Numbered from the stretch's first letter, positions 17,280 to 26,216 are shown. The stretch: DNA of 52,353 nt from Teichococcus deserti (GCF_001982615.1 NZ_MLCO01000060.1:1-52353), one strand, 5' to 3'. A program made the numbers and translations. Notes: generated by a model not told the origin, from the letters alone.

Positions 17280-18638
17280 TTACAACGCTTTATTGCAGCC
17301 CACGCCGACAGTTCCACGAGGGAACCGCACCGTCACCACCGTCCCGCGTCCCGCGGCGCTCTCGATGGCTAGCCCGCCGCCGTGGGCCTCGACAATGGCG
17401 CGCGCGGTCGAGAGGCCGAGGCCGCTCCCGCCGCCCGCCGCACGCGTGCGGTCGCCGCGGAAGAACGGCTCGGTAACCCTTGGCAGATCCTCCGGCGGAA
17501 TGCCGGGACCGTGGTCGCCGACCCGCACCAGCACGTCGTCGGCGTGGGCCTCAACCTCCACCCAGGGATCGCGCCCATGGCGCGCGGCATTGGCCACCAG
17601 GTTGGTCACGGCCCGCTTCACAGCGACGCGCCGCACCGATGCAACCGCCTCCTCGTCCATGCGCCCCTCCCGGACGGGGGTGCCCGCCTCGGCGAACTCG
17701 TCCACGACGGTGCGGAGGAGCGTGGTGAACGCCAGCGGCTGGACGGCCTCACCAGCATGCCCCCCGCGCAGGTAGGCGAGCACGTCTGAGACCATGGTCT
17801 CCATCTCCGCAAGGTCGCGCCGAACCGGCTCCCGGACCTCGTCGGGCATCTCCTCGGCGCGCAGGCGCAGGCGGGCGATCGGCGACATTAGGTCGTGCGA
17901 CAGCGCGCCCAGGGCCAGCGTCCGCTGCCGGAACGCGTCGCGCGTCCTGGCGGCCATGTCGTTCAGCGCCTCGGCCAACTGCCTCACCTCGCGGGGGCCG
18001 GAGGCTGCCAGGAGCGGCGCCGCGCGCTCGATGTCCATGCCGGAGACGGTCCTTGCCAGGGCGGCAACCGGCGCCGAGACCGAGCGCGCGGCGACGCCTA
18101 CGGCCACCAGCAGCGCCAGGCCGATGGCGGCCGCATAGAGGTGCAGCGCACTCCTGTCGGCGGACAGGACGTTGAGGGAGGCGATCTCCACGTCGAGCCA
18201 GGATCCATCCTGGAGGCGCGCCATGGCAGCGATGTCGACGATCCGGTCCGATGTCGCGTCGTGGCGCCCGGGGCGGACCCGCACCTCGGTGGCGAGGCCC
18301 GACAAGGCCAGGGTGCGGGCTGCCAGAGTGCCCCACTCACCCGGAAGAGGGTGTTCGGGCGTGGGCGCCGGGTCGCGCCGCCAGTGCACGCTCAGGTCCA
18401 CCCGGGAAAGGGCGTGCGCCACGTGGTCGCGGTCCGCCTCGGGCGCGGCGCCCACGGCGTCCATCAGTGTCGCGAGGCGGTGGGCCAGCAGTTCCTCGGT
18501 CCCGCGCTCCACCGCTTGGCGGAGGAGGATGTCGTGCACCCCGATCATGGCCGCGAAGAGAACCGCGAAGCCGACCGTCAGTGCCGCGAGCGTGCGGGCG
18601 GCCAGGGACTGCGGGATGAAGCGCCTCACGCCGACCAT
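17280..18638 (-). CDS. Sensor histidine kinase (two-component system 1)
   Basis: A 452-residue inner-membrane kinase. Membrane helices lie near residues 12-35 and 165-185, enclosing a periplasmic sensor of about 130 residues with no recognised fold. A HAMP-like linker follows, then the H-box ALSHDLMSPIARLRLR (Met-Ser replaces the usual Arg-Thr after Asp-Leu), the N-box NLVANAARHG, and G-boxes DHGPGIPPEDL and GGSGLGLSTARAIVE. The start overlaps the response-regulator stop by 13 bases. Placed between the P-ATPase and copC, it likely senses periplasmic copper like CusS/PcoS, by context. Confidence 0.9.
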   Translation of the reverse strand: MVGVRRFIPQSLAARTLAALTVGFAVLFAAMIGVHDILLRQAVERGTEELLAHRLATLMDAVGAAPEADRDHVAHALSRVDLSVHWRRDPAPTPEHPLPGEWGTLAARTLALSGLATEVRVRPGRHDATSDRIVDIAAMARLQDGSWLDVEIASLNVLSADRSALHLYAAAIGLALLVAVGVAARSVSAPVAALARTVSGMDIERAAPLLAASGPREVRQLAEALNDMAARTRDAFRQRTLALGALSHDLMSPIARLRLRAEEMPDEVREPVRRDLAEMETMVSDVLAYLRGGHAGEAVQPLAFTTLLRTVVDEFAEAGTPVREGRMDEEAVASVRRVAVKRAVTNLVANAARHGRDPWVEVEAHADDVLVRVGDHGPGIPPEDLPRVTEPFFRGDRTRAAGGGSGLGLSTARAIVEAHGGGLAIESAAGRGTVVTVRFPRGTVGVGCNKAL

Positions 18639-19420
18639 TCCACGGGGCTCGATAGCAGGTAGCCGATGCCCCGCACGGTCTTGATCAGGCCCGGCTCACC
18701 ATCCTCGTGCGGACGAGGACCCAGCTTGGCGCGTAACCGGCTGATCTGCACGTCCATGGAGCGGTCCAGCCCGCCGTAAGGGCGGTTCCGGGCGAGGTCC
18801 AGGAGTTGGTCGCGCGTCAGGATCCGCTGCGGCCGCTCGACGAAGGCGAGCAGGAGGTCGTACTCGCCGCTCGTCAGTTCGACGGCCACCCCGTCCGGCC
18901 GGAGCAGTTCGCGCCGCCTGGTGTGCAGGGACCACCCGGCAAAGCGCGCCACCTCATGCCCCAGCGCACCCGGGGAGCCCTCCTGGTCTTCGACCCGGCG
19001 CAAAACAGCGCGGATGCGGGCCACCAGTTCGCGGGGATCGGCTGGCTTCACGACGAAGTCGTCGGCACCCAGTTCCAGTCCAATGACCCGGTCCGAGGTC
19101 TCGGCCAAAGCAGTGAGAATGATCACCGGCACCCGCCCCTCGGCGCGGAGGTCGCGGCAGAGTTCGAATCCCGACTGGCCGGGCAGCATCACATCGAGCA
19201 GGACGAGGTTCACCGGCGCCGCCGCCAGGAGGCGCCGCATCTCGACACCGTCCCGGGCGCCGGTGGCCCGGAACCCGTTCCGGCGCAGCAGGGAGAGCAG
19301 GAGCTTGCGGAGATCCTCGTCGTCCTCGACGACCAGGACGTGCCGCCCCTCGCCGGACATAGGAGGCAGGTCCGCGGGCGACGTGCCCCGGAAACCGTCG
19401 GTGGTGGAGCGGTCGGTCAA
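18626..19420 (-). CDS. OmpR-family response regulator (two-component system 1)
   Basis: A 264-residue regulator. The receiver has the acidic pair in VVEDDED, the phospho-acceptor Asp in LVLLDVMLPGQSG, and Thr/Lys in ILTA and VVKPADP. The winged-helix domain covers SGEYDLLLAFVERPQRILTRDQLL to KTVRGIGYLL. The first in-frame ATG (19360) has no ribosome site, while TTG at 19420 is preceded by GAGGGGA, so I chose TTG. It lies 25 bases after the P-ATPase gene and overlaps the kinase gene. Confidence 0.88.
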   Translation of the reverse strand: MTDRSTTDGFRGTSPADLPPMSGEGRHVLVVEDDEDLRKLLLSLLRRNGFRATGARDGVEMRRLLAAAPVNLVLLDVMLPGQSGFELCRDLRAEGRVPVIILTALAETSDRVIGLELGADDFVVKPADPRELVARIRAVLRRVEDQEGSPGALGHEVARFAGWSLHTRRRELLRPDGVAVELTSGEYDLLLAFVERPQRILTRDQLLDLARNRPYGGLDRSMDVQISRLRAKLGPRPHEDGEPGLIKTVRGIGYLLSSPVEWSA

Positions 19421-19445
19421 TTTGCGTTCCCCTCGACCACGCCCG

Positions 19446-21836
19446 TCAGATGCGCGTGGTCCGCAGGCGCAGCGCGTTGCCGATCACCGAGACGGAGCTC
19501 AGCGCCATGGCCAGGGCCGCGACGATGGGGCTGAGCAGCAGGCCCAACACCGGGTAGAGCACACCCGCCGCCAAGGGCACCCCAGCCGCGTTGTAGACGA
19601 AGGCAAAGAACAGGTTCTGCCTGATATTCCTCATCGTCGCTCGGCTCAGTGTCCGGGCCCGCGCGATGCCCGCGAGGTCGCCCTTCACCAACGTCACACC
19701 CGCGCTCTGCATGGCAACGTCCGTGCCGGTGCCCATGGCGATGCCGACATCGGCTTCGGCCAGCGCCGGGGCATCATTCACCCCGTCGCCCGCCATGGCG
19801 ACAACCTTCCCCTGGGCGCGGAGCTCTCGGACGATGCGGTGTTTGTCCTCGGGCAGCACGTCGCCCTGGAACTCATCGATGCCGAGCCTGCGGGCCACCG
19901 CTTCCGCCGTCGTGCGGTTGTCGCCGGTCAGCATGACGATGTGGATGCCGCTGGCGCGCAGGCTCTCCAGCGCTGCGGGGGTGCTCTGCTTGATTGGATC
20001 GGCGACCGCGATGACGCCGCCCGGGCCTCCGTCCACCGCCAGGAACAGCGCCGTGCCGCCCTCGCGCCGGAGTTCGTCGGCCTTGGCGGCGAGACCACCC
20101 AGGTCCACCCCGAGCTCCTGCATCAGCCGCGCGTTGCCCAGCGCCACCCGGCGCCCGCTTACGATGCCGGTCACGCCCTTGCCGGTAACGGAGGCGAAGT
20201 CGGCGGGCTCGCCGAAGGCGATGCCGCGCTCCTTGGCGGCGGCCACGACTGCCGCCGCCAGTGGGTGCTCACTGGACCGCTCCAGGCTGGCCGCCAACGG
20301 CAGCACCTCGGCCTCGGTCAGGCCGGGAGCCGGAACCACGGCCACGACCTTCGGCTTGCCTTCCGTCAGCGTGCCGGTCTTGTCCACCACCAGCGTGTCG
20401 ACCTTCTCCATGTGCTCGAGCGCCTCGGCGTTCTTGATGAGCACGCCTGCGGACGCGCCCTTGCCGACGCCGACCATGATGCTCATGGGCGTGGCCAGGC
20501 CGAGCGCGCAGGGGCAGGCGATGATGAGCACGGAGACAGCGGCGATCAGCCCGTAGGAGAGCGCTGGCGACGGACCCCAGACCGCCCAGGCGACGAAGGC
20601 GATGACCGCGATGGCCATGACGGCGGGGACGAACCAGCCCGCCACCGTGTCGGCCATGCGTTGGATGGGCGCCCGGCTGCGCTGCGCCTCGGCAACCATG
20701 GCGACGATGCGCGACAGCATGGTGTCGGAGCCGACCTTGTCCGCCCGCATCACCAGCGCGCCGGTGCCGTTCACCGTGCCACCGATGACCTTGGCGCCGG
20801 GCTGCTTCTCGACCGGCAGGGATTCGCCGGTCACCATGGACTCGTCCACGGCCCCGCTCCCCTCCAGCACTTCGCCATCCACCGGCACGCTCTCGCCCGG
20901 CCGCACGCGCAGCCGGTCACCCGCATGCACCTCGGCCAAGGGAATCTCCTCGTCCGAGCCGTCCGCACGGATGCGGCGCGCGGTCTTGGGCGCCATGTTG
21001 AGCAGGGCGCGGATGGCGCCGCCGGTCTGCTCGCGGGCGCGCAGTTCCAGCACCTGGCCTAGCAGCACCAGGACGGTGATGACGGCCGCAGCCTCGAAGT
21101 AGACGGCGACCGTGTCGTCCATCCTGCGGAACCCTTCGGGGAAGACGCCGGGCGCGAAGGTCGCGACCAGGCTGTAGAGATAGGCGGCGCCGGTGCCGAG
21201 CGCGATCAGGCTGAACATGTTCAGGCTGCGGTTCACGACCGACTGCCAGCCGCGCACAAAGAACGGCCAACCCGCCCAGAGCACCACGGGCGTCCCGAGC
21301 AGGAACTGGAGCCACACAGAGACCCTGGACGGCACCAGGTGGTGGATGTCGAGGCCCGGGATATGCGCACCCATCTCCAGCACAAGGATGGGAAGGGTCA
21401 GGACCAGGCCGACCCAGAACCGCCGCGTCATGTCGGCGAGTTCCGCGTTAGGCGCGGCCTCGGCGGTAACCTGTAGCGGCTCCAGGGCCATGCCGCAGAT
21501 TGGGCAGTTGCCCGGGCCCTGCTGGCGGACCTCTGGGTGCATCGGGCAGGTGTAGATCGCGGCCTTCTCCGCCGCCGTCAGCGCGGCCACCTTCTCTGCC
21601 TTCAGATATCTGTCGGGGTCGGTCTCGAACTTTGACTTGCAGCCCGCCGAGCAGAAATGGAAGGCGGCGCCGCCGTGATGTGCGTGGTGCGGCGTCTTGG
21701 CCGGGTCGACCTCCATCCCGCAAACGGGGTCGCGGACCTTGGGCGCGTTGTTGTTGGCCGGGTGCACGGCCGGTGGCACATCATGGCCGTGATGGTGGCC
21801 ATGGTGATGGTGGTGATCGTGATGACGCTCGTCCAT
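19446..21836 (-). CDS. copA: Copper-exporting P1B-type ATPase
   Basis: A 796-residue Cu(I) pump. The N-terminus is His-rich ([14 protein letters not shown]), then a YHS domain (RDPVCGMEV), then a metal-binding module ([16 protein letters not shown]) instead of HMA domains. The membrane and catalytic core follows: TGES actuator loop, [10 protein letters not shown] in helix 6 (the Cu-binding CPC, near residue 444), DKTGTLTEG phosphorylation site near 484, SSEHPLA, and [10 protein letters not shown] near 680. I chose ATG at 21836 because AGGGAG lies 8 bases upstream; a GTG at 21845 is possible. It is the first gene of the large minus-strand copper block and is driven by a CueR-type promoter. This export ATPase is distinct from the multicopper oxidase at 26217, also called CopA. 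Confidence 0.93.
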   Translation of the reverse strand: MDERHHDHHHHHGHHHGHDVPPAVHPANNNAPKVRDPVCGMEVDPAKTPHHAHHGGAAFHFCSAGCKSKFETDPDRYLKAEKVAALTAAEKAAIYTCPMHPEVRQQGPGNCPICGMALEPLQVTAEAAPNAELADMTRRFWVGLVLTLPILVLEMGAHIPGLDIHHLVPSRVSVWLQFLLGTPVVLWAGWPFFVRGWQSVVNRSLNMFSLIALGTGAAYLYSLVATFAPGVFPEGFRRMDDTVAVYFEAAAVITVLVLLGQVLELRAREQTGGAIRALLNMAPKTARRIRADGSDEEIPLAEVHAGDRLRVRPGESVPVDGEVLEGSGAVDESMVTGESLPVEKQPGAKVIGGTVNGTGALVMRADKVGSDTMLSRIVAMVAEAQRSRAPIQRMADTVAGWFVPAVMAIAVIAFVAWAVWGPSPALSYGLIAAVSVLIIACPCALGLATPMSIMVGVGKGASAGVLIKNAEALEHMEKVDTLVVDKTGTLTEGKPKVVAVVPAPGLTEAEVLPLAASLERSSEHPLAAAVVAAAKERGIAFGEPADFASVTGKGVTGIVSGRRVALGNARLMQELGVDLGGLAAKADELRREGGTALFLAVDGGPGGVIAVADPIKQSTPAALESLRASGIHIVMLTGDNRTTAEAVARRLGIDEFQGDVLPEDKHRIVRELRAQGKVVAMAGDGVNDAPALAEADVGIAMGTGTDVAMQSAGVTLVKGDLAGIARARTLSRATMRNIRQNLFFAFVYNAAGVPLAAGVLYPVLGLLLSPIVAALAMALSSVSVIGNALRLRTTRI

Positions 21837-21881
21837 CTGCGGCACTCCCTACGGCCGCCGTGGCCGTTCCATTGGGCTGAG

Positions 21882-21909
21882 ATGGAGTTTCCCAGTGTGG
21901 GAAGGTCAA
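21882..21909 (-). promoter_or_regulatory. CueR/MerR-type promoter for the copper P-ATPase
   Basis: On the minus strand TTGACC (21909-21904) is followed directly by TTCCCACACTGGGAA, a dyad with TTCCCA/TGGGAA arms around a 3-base centre. This matches the ACCTTCC..GGAAGGT class of MerR-family copper operators, in which the dyad fills an overlong 19-20 bp spacer. The -10 hexamer is not clear. No merR/cueR gene is in the window. Confidence 0.75.
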
Positions 21910-21935
21910 GGCGCCGCAAGGGTTCGGCCAGCGCC

Positions 21936-21964
21936 TTGACCTTCCCACGGGGGCAAGCCCCACC
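21936..21964 (+). promoter_or_regulatory. CueR/MerR-type promoter for the CopZ-like gene
   Basis: On the plus strand TTGACC (21936-21941) is followed by TTCCCACGGGGGCAAG, a degenerate version of the same dyad. The 18 bases GCGCCTTGACCTTCCCAC (21931-21948) are an exact inverted copy of 21897-21914, so the two divergent promoters share a near-identical core. Confidence 0.6.
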
Positions 21965-21994
21965 TGTGGCGCGGTCACTCGCGAGGAGAGCACG

Positions 21995-22195
21995 ATGTAC
22001 CGCTTCGAGGTTCCCGGCATGAAGTGCGGCGGCTGCGCCAAGAAGGTGGAGCGCGCCGTGAAGTCCAAGGACGCGTCGGCCGGATTTAGCGCCGACGTCG
22101 AAAACAGGCGGGTGACCGTCACCTCCTCCGTGCCGCAGGCGGAACTCGCCGCGGCCATCGAGCAGGCGGGCTACGCCAACCAGGTGGCCGCCTGA
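21995..22195 (+). CDS. copZ: HMA-domain copper chaperone (CopZ-like)
   Basis: A 66-residue single-domain protein starting MYRFEVPGMKCGGCAKKVE. The metal site is the GMKCGGC (CxxC) loop near residues 11-14. The rest follows the beta-alpha-beta-beta-alpha-beta HMA pattern, with the final AIEQAGY. GAGGAGAG precedes the ATG. It lies divergently from the copper P-ATPase behind a twin CueR-type promoter, the usual arrangement for a Cu(I) chaperone that feeds the ATPase. Confidence 0.92.
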   Translation: MYRFEVPGMKCGGCAKKVERAVKSKDASAGFSADVENRRVTVTSSVPQAELAAAIEQAGYANQVAA

Positions 22196-22249
22196 GGCCG
22201 CTGGCCGATGTCGCGTGACGGGGCGCCCGGGGGCGCCCCGCCCCGGGGG

Positions 22250-22627
22250 TCAGTGGTTCATCATTTGGCAGTGCTGCATCATCTGCTGCATCTCCGGCGA
22301 CAGCGAGCCCCGCTGGGCCTGGGCCCGCATCTGCTGACAGTGCTGCATCATCTGCTGCATGTTCATGCCGCCCATGCCACCCATGTTGTGGCCCTGCATG
22401 CTGGACATGTCGTGGCCGGGCATGGAGCCCATGCCGCCCTGGGCGCCCGAGGTGGCCGTGGCGGCGGACGAGCCCCGCGGGGTGCTCGGCGCCGGGGTCA
22501 GGGACATCTGCGACGAGGTCGGGGTCGCTGCCGGGGGGCCTCCGGGCTGCGCGCAGGCGGCGACGCCCAGCAGCAGCGTCGCGGCCAAGGCGACCTTGCC
22601 GATCGCCTTCGATGTGATGTGGACCAT
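22250..22627 (-). CDS. Met/His-rich lipoprotein
   Basis: A 125-residue protein. MVHITSKAIGKVALAATLLL then GVAAC forms a lipoprotein signal with Cys as the new N-terminus. The mature chain has a Pro/Ser/Ala linker, then a Met/His-rich stretch (GMGSMPGHDMSSMQGHNMGG) and two copies of MQQMMQHCQ separated by SLSPE. The Met, His and Cys side chains suit copper binding. AGGAGGA lies 4 bases before the ATG. It is the last gene of the second copper block. I know no named family. Confidence 0.75.
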   Translation of the reverse strand: MVHITSKAIGKVALAATLLLGVAACAQPGGPPAATPTSSQMSLTPAPSTPRGSSAATATSGAQGGMGSMPGHDMSSMQGHNMGGMGGMNMQQMMQHCQQMRAQAQRGSLSPEMQQMMQHCQMMNH

Positions 22628-22803
22628 GTGTCCTCCTAGGGGTGGCAGGGGTTCTTCGGGCGCCCCGGCCCGCCGCGGCCAGCCAGGGTGACGACGCTGC
22701 ACGGTGGGTCGGAGGCCAGGCGCCGCGACCGACGCGCCGTGCAGGACGTGGGGTGAAGGCAGGCACTCGGGCGGCCCGCCGCAAGCGAAGGTGGCGGCCG
22801 CGC

Positions 22804-23277
22804 TCACACGGCCTCCAGGCCGCAGAAGCGCATCCACGGCCGCCAAGAGCCGTCGCGGCCGAAGGCGACGACCTCGTAGGTCGAGGGCTCCGCGCCCGGG
22901 ACTTCCATGCCCGGCACGCCGACCGGCATGGCGGGCACGGATAGCCCGGCGACGCCGCTGGGCATTTCCTTGAGCAGCCGCCGGATGGCGGCGGCCGGGA
23001 CATGGCCTTCCAGGGCGTAGCTGCCGACCTTCCCAGCGTGGCACGACATCAGGTTGGGAGGCGTCCCGAGCGCCTGCCGGTGCGGGCCGACGGCGTCCAC
23101 CACCTTGTCGTCCACCTCAAAGCCCTCGGCCCGCAGGTGTTCGACCCAGCCGCCGCAGCAGCCGCATGTGCGGTCCCACCAAGCTTCCACCTTGGGCGGG
23201 CCACCGCAGGCCGTGGGCAACGCGGCCAGGCCGAGCAGGCCAGTGGTGAAGCTCCGGCGCGTGCTTCGGGCGGGCAT
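22804..23277 (-). CDS. DUF411 metal-binding protein (CopG-like)
   Basis: A 157-residue exported protein. It begins MPARSTRRSFTTGLLGLAAL, a twin-Arg signal with RRSF, followed by a possible lipobox (PTAC). The DUF411 core has the CGCCGGWVEHL metal site after VEAWWDRT, then LMSCHAGKVGSYALEGHVPA and the Val/Pro-Gly-Met tail. The ATG at 23277 is preferred over the one at 23283 because AGGAG is 7 bases away. It sits just after the second histidine kinase. DUF411 proteins accompany copper and silver resistance genes. Confidence 0.85.
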   Translation of the reverse strand: MPARSTRRSFTTGLLGLAALPTACGGPPKVEAWWDRTCGCCGGWVEHLRAEGFEVDDKVVDAVGPHRQALGTPPNLMSCHAGKVGSYALEGHVPAAAIRRLLKEMPSGVAGLSVPAMPVGVPGMEVPGAEPSTYEVVAFGRDGSWRPWMRFCGLEAV

Positions 23278-23287
23278 CGTCATTCTC

Positions 23288-24523
23288 CTAGGCGAGCCTG
23301 GGCAGGCGGATGCTGGCGCGCAGGCCGCCGCCCGCGAGGTTCTGGAGCGTCACCGAGCCGCCGTGGTGGCCGACCGCCTGGCGGGCGATGGCCAGACCGA
23401 GCCCCGAGCCGCCGGTGCCGCGGTTGCGGGATTCCTCGAGGCGGTAGAAGGGCTGGAAGACACTCTCCAACTGCTCCTCCGGCACCCCCGGTCCGGCGTC
23501 GTCGACGTGGATCACGAGTTCCCGGCCGCGGTCGGCCAGCACCACCCGGGCCGAAGTCCCGTACTTCACCGCGTTGTCGATGACGTTGGCGAAGGCACGC
23601 TTGAGCGCGATGGCCCGGCAAGGCAGCCGCGCCTGCGGCGGACCCTCGTAGGTCACCGCCTTGCCCATGTCCTCAGCGTCGCCGCAGAGCGTCTGAAGCA
23701 TCGCCGCGATGTCAGCGGACCGCACCTCCTCCTGCTCCTCGTCGCCCCGCAGGTAGGCCAGCGTGGAGCCGATCATGGCGTCCATCTCGTCGAGGTCGGC
23801 GTCGATCTGCTGCTGCACCTCGGCGTCGTCCAGGAAGCCCGCGCGCAGGCGCAGGCGCGCCAGAGGCGTGCGGAGGTCGTGGCTGACAGCGGCAAGCGCT
23901 TGGGTGCGATCGGCGATCAGGCGGTCGATGCGCGCCTGCATGCGGTTGAATGCCTGGGCCGCCTGCCGGACCTCGCGGGGACCTTCCTCGGGGACGGTGA
24001 CCGTCTGCCCCGGCCTGCCGATGCGGTCGGCCGCGCTGGAAAGCTCGCGCAGCGGCCGCGCGATGAGGCGCACCACCAGCAGTCCCAGCACCAGGATGCC
24101 GACCGCCATCGCCGTGGTGGAAAGCAGCGTGGCGTGCTCCGGCTGCGCTTGCAGCGGGTCGGCGTGGTACCAGAGGGAGCCGCCCTCCGGCAGGCCGACC
24201 GTGCCCTGGGCCTCCCGGTGGCCCGTAATGGTGAGGTCCTCGGCCGCGACGGTGCCCTCCACAGCACCGGGTTGCCAGCGCACCTGGAAACCCGGCGAGG
24301 ACAGAGCCTGCGCCACGGCCTCGCGGGCCTCCGGCGGCACCATGCCGACGGCACGCGCGGCGGCGGCGACCCGCTCGGCGGTGACCCTCTGCTGCGTGCT
24401 GCCCAGCAGGATGTCGCTGCCCGTCTGGTGCAGCCACAGGCTACCCACGTGGAAGGCCATCAGGCCGACCAGCAGCACCAGGATGATGCGGCCAGCCAGG
24501 GTGCTGGGCAGCAGGCGTCTCAC
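23288..24523 (-). CDS. Sensor histidine kinase (two-component system 2)
   Basis: A 411-residue inner-membrane kinase. It has a membrane helix at about 11-28, a periplasmic region of about 85 residues and a second helix near 135-155 (AMAVGILVLGLLVVRLI). HAMP follows, then the H-box AAVSHDLRTPLARLRLR, the N-box NVIDNAVKYG, and the G-boxes DDAGPGVPEEQL and GGSGLGLAIARQAVGHHGG. It starts with GTG overlapping the regulator stop (GTGA). The architecture parallels system 1, but the sensor regions differ. Confidence 0.9.
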   Translation of the reverse strand: MRRLLPSTLAGRIILVLLVGLMAFHVGSLWLHQTGSDILLGSTQQRVTAERVAAAARAVGMVPPEAREAVAQALSSPGFQVRWQPGAVEGTVAAEDLTITGHREAQGTVGLPEGGSLWYHADPLQAQPEHATLLSTTAMAVGILVLGLLVVRLIARPLRELSSAADRIGRPGQTVTVPEEGPREVRQAAQAFNRMQARIDRLIADRTQALAAVSHDLRTPLARLRLRAGFLDDAEVQQQIDADLDEMDAMIGSTLAYLRGDEEQEEVRSADIAAMLQTLCGDAEDMGKAVTYEGPPQARLPCRAIALKRAFANVIDNAVKYGTSARVVLADRGRELVIHVDDAGPGVPEEQLESVFQPFYRLEESRNRGTGGSGLGLAIARQAVGHHGGSVTLQNLAGGGLRASIRLPRLA

Positions 24524-25290
24524 TGTCGGGCCACCGCGGGGACGAACATGTAACCCGCGCCCCGAATGGTCTTGATGATGGAGGGACTGTCTGGCAGCGG
24601 CTCCAGCTTGCGGCGGAGGCGGCTGACCATGACGTCGACTGAGCGGTCGATGCTGTCCGAGATCCGGTTGCGCGCGAGGTCCAGCAACTGGTCGCGCGAC
24701 AGGACGCGCTGCGGATGCTCGCAGAAGGCCAGCAGCAGGTCGTACTCACCGCTCGACAGGTCGACGGCCGAGCCGTCCGGCGCCGCCAGTTCGCGGCGTC
24801 GGGTGTCGAGCACCCAGTCGGAGAACACCATGCGGTCGCCGGTCACCAGCCCCATCCGCGCGGCTCCTCCCTGCGCACGACGAAGCACGGCGCGGATGCG
24901 CGCCAGGAGTTCCGGACGGCCGAACGGCTTGGGGAGGTAGTCGTCGGCGCCAAGTTCCAGGCCTACGACCCGGTCGGCCTCCTCGCCACGTGCGGTCACC
25001 ATGATGATCGGAACCTCCGACCTGGCGCGGAGCATCCGGCACAGGTCCAGCCCCGACTGGCCCGGCAGCATCACGTCGAGCAGCACGAGGTCCACCGGGG
25101 CAAGGGCGATGGTGTCCCACATCTCCGCGCCGTTCCGCGCGCCCGTCACCCGGAAGCCATTCTGGCGCAGGAACTTGGCGATCAGCGTGCGCATCTCGCC
25201 GTCGTCCTCGACGACGAGGATGTGGGCCTCGGGGGGGAGCGGGCTGGCGGCCCGCGCCTCCCGCTCGGTCTCAGGATCGACCGGCGGCAT
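24520..25290 (-). CDS. OmpR-family response regulator (two-component system 2)
   Basis: A 256-residue regulator. The receiver has VVEDDGEM, the phospho-acceptor in LVLLDVMLPGQSG, MVTARG and LPKPFGRPEL. The winged helix ends IIKTIRGAGYMFVP. It is clearly paralogous to the system 1 regulator, sharing the LLDVMLPGQSG and SSGEYDLLLAF-type segments. Its 5' end overlaps the cupredoxin remnant at 25271. It likely controls the copA-copB block, by context. Confidence 0.9.
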   Translation of the reverse strand: MPPVDPETEREARAASPLPPEAHILVVEDDGEMRTLIAKFLRQNGFRVTGARNGAEMWDTIALAPVDLVLLDVMLPGQSGLDLCRMLRARSEVPIIMVTARGEEADRVVGLELGADDYLPKPFGRPELLARIRAVLRRAQGGAARMGLVTGDRMVFSDWVLDTRRRELAAPDGSAVDLSSGEYDLLLAFCEHPQRVLSRDQLLDLARNRISDSIDRSVDVMVSRLRRKLEPLPDSPSIIKTIRGAGYMFVPAVARQ

Positions 25291-25444
25291 CGGCGGATGC
25301 AGTCTGCGCTGCGAGTTCGTTCATGTCGGCGTCTCCCATCACGGTCAGGACCATGCCCAGCCCAGAGTGGGGTGTGCACCGCACGGGGTAAACGCCGGGA
25401 CGGCCGAAGGTCACCATCGCGGCGGGGGGCGTGCGGAGCACCAT
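25271..25444 (-). pseudogene. C-terminal remnant of a cupredoxin (pseudoazurin/amicyanin type)
   Basis: A 57-codon frame containing MVTFGRPGVYPVRCTPHSGL followed by GM. The spacing Cys-Thr-Pro-His-(4)-Met reproduces three of the four type 1 copper ligands found near the C-terminus of pseudoazurin and amicyanin. The N-terminal strands and first His ligand are missing: upstream the frame runs into copB in a different reading frame. The 3' end overlaps the start of the response-regulator gene. I read it as a truncated relic. A translated mini-protein from ATG 25444 cannot be excluded. Confidence 0.65.
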
Positions 25445-25452
25445 GACCGGCT

Positions 25453-26211
25453 TCAGAAGAACAGCCGGATGCCGGTCAGGAAGGCCCAGCCGCCGACGTC
25501 CTCGCCCTCATTGCGGGCGTAGCGCGCGGTATCGCCGAGCTTCCGCTCGTAGCTGACGCCGATGTAGGGCGAGACCTCGCGGGTGACCTCGTAGCGCAGG
25601 CGCAGCCCGGCCTCGATGTCATTGAAGCCGCTGCCGACGCCAAGCTCGGGCACCTTCTGGAGCGCTAGGTTGACCTCGACGTTGGGCTGAAGCACCAGCC
25701 GCTGGGTGATGTAGGCATCGTAGGACACCTCCGCGCGTGCCGAGAGGTCGCCCTTCTCGCTGACGAAGCCCTGGACGTCGACTTCGAACATGCCGGGCGC
25801 CAGCCCCTGGAGGCCGATGACGCCATAGAAGCGGTCCGGCCGGGGACGGATGTCGTAGCGGACACCGGCCTGGAAGTCCCAGTAGTAGCTGAGCAGGCGG
25901 GAGTAGAGCAGTTGGACCTCGGCGCCCTCGACGATCCCGTTCCGAGACGTCTCGCCCTCGGTCTTCAGCCAGACGCGGTTGACGTCGCCGCCATACCAAG
26001 CTTGCCCATCCCAGCGGCCGATGTTGGGGCCGTCCAGCCCCCAGCCGTATTCGAGCTTCTCGAACAGAACCGCGCCGGTGAAGATCTCGTGGCTGAACGG
26101 CGGCTCGGTGCTGTGCTGCATGGCCTGCGCCTGCGCCGGTGCGGCCTGGAGGACGCCCCAGGTCAGCACGGCCAGAGAGGCGGCGGCGGCCAGGATGCTC
26201 TTGGTCTTCAT
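25453..26211 (-). CDS. copB: Outer-membrane copper resistance protein CopB
   Basis: A 252-residue protein. The signal peptide MKTKSILAAAASLAVLTWGV ends at AQAQ. The mature protein has alternating beta-strand pattern and family segments EKLEYGWG, WDGQAWYGGDVNRVW, EVQLLYSR, FQAGVRYD, and a C-terminal Phe typical of outer-membrane barrels (GIRLFF). It lacks the long Met/His-rich N-terminal repeat of longer CopB proteins. It lies 5 bases after copA (multicopper oxidase), the usual order. Confidence 0.9.
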   Translation of the reverse strand: MKTKSILAAAASLAVLTWGVLQAAPAQAQAMQHSTEPPFSHEIFTGAVLFEKLEYGWGLDGPNIGRWDGQAWYGGDVNRVWLKTEGETSRNGIVEGAEVQLLYSRLLSYYWDFQAGVRYDIRPRPDRFYGVIGLQGLAPGMFEVDVQGFVSEKGDLSARAEVSYDAYITQRLVLQPNVEVNLALQKVPELGVGSGFNDIEAGLRLRYEVTREVSPYIGVSYERKLGDTARYARNEGEDVGGWAFLTGIRLFF

Positions 26212-26216
26212 GGCCG

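Noticed and set aside
19162-19172. tRNA-like T-arm string GTTCGAATCCC
   Set aside because: It lies in the response-regulator gene and no cloverleaf or acceptor stem surrounds it.
18921-21062. A 713-codon plus-strand open frame
   Set aside because: It is antisense to the response regulator and P-type ATPase, whose motifs are unmistakable on the minus strand.
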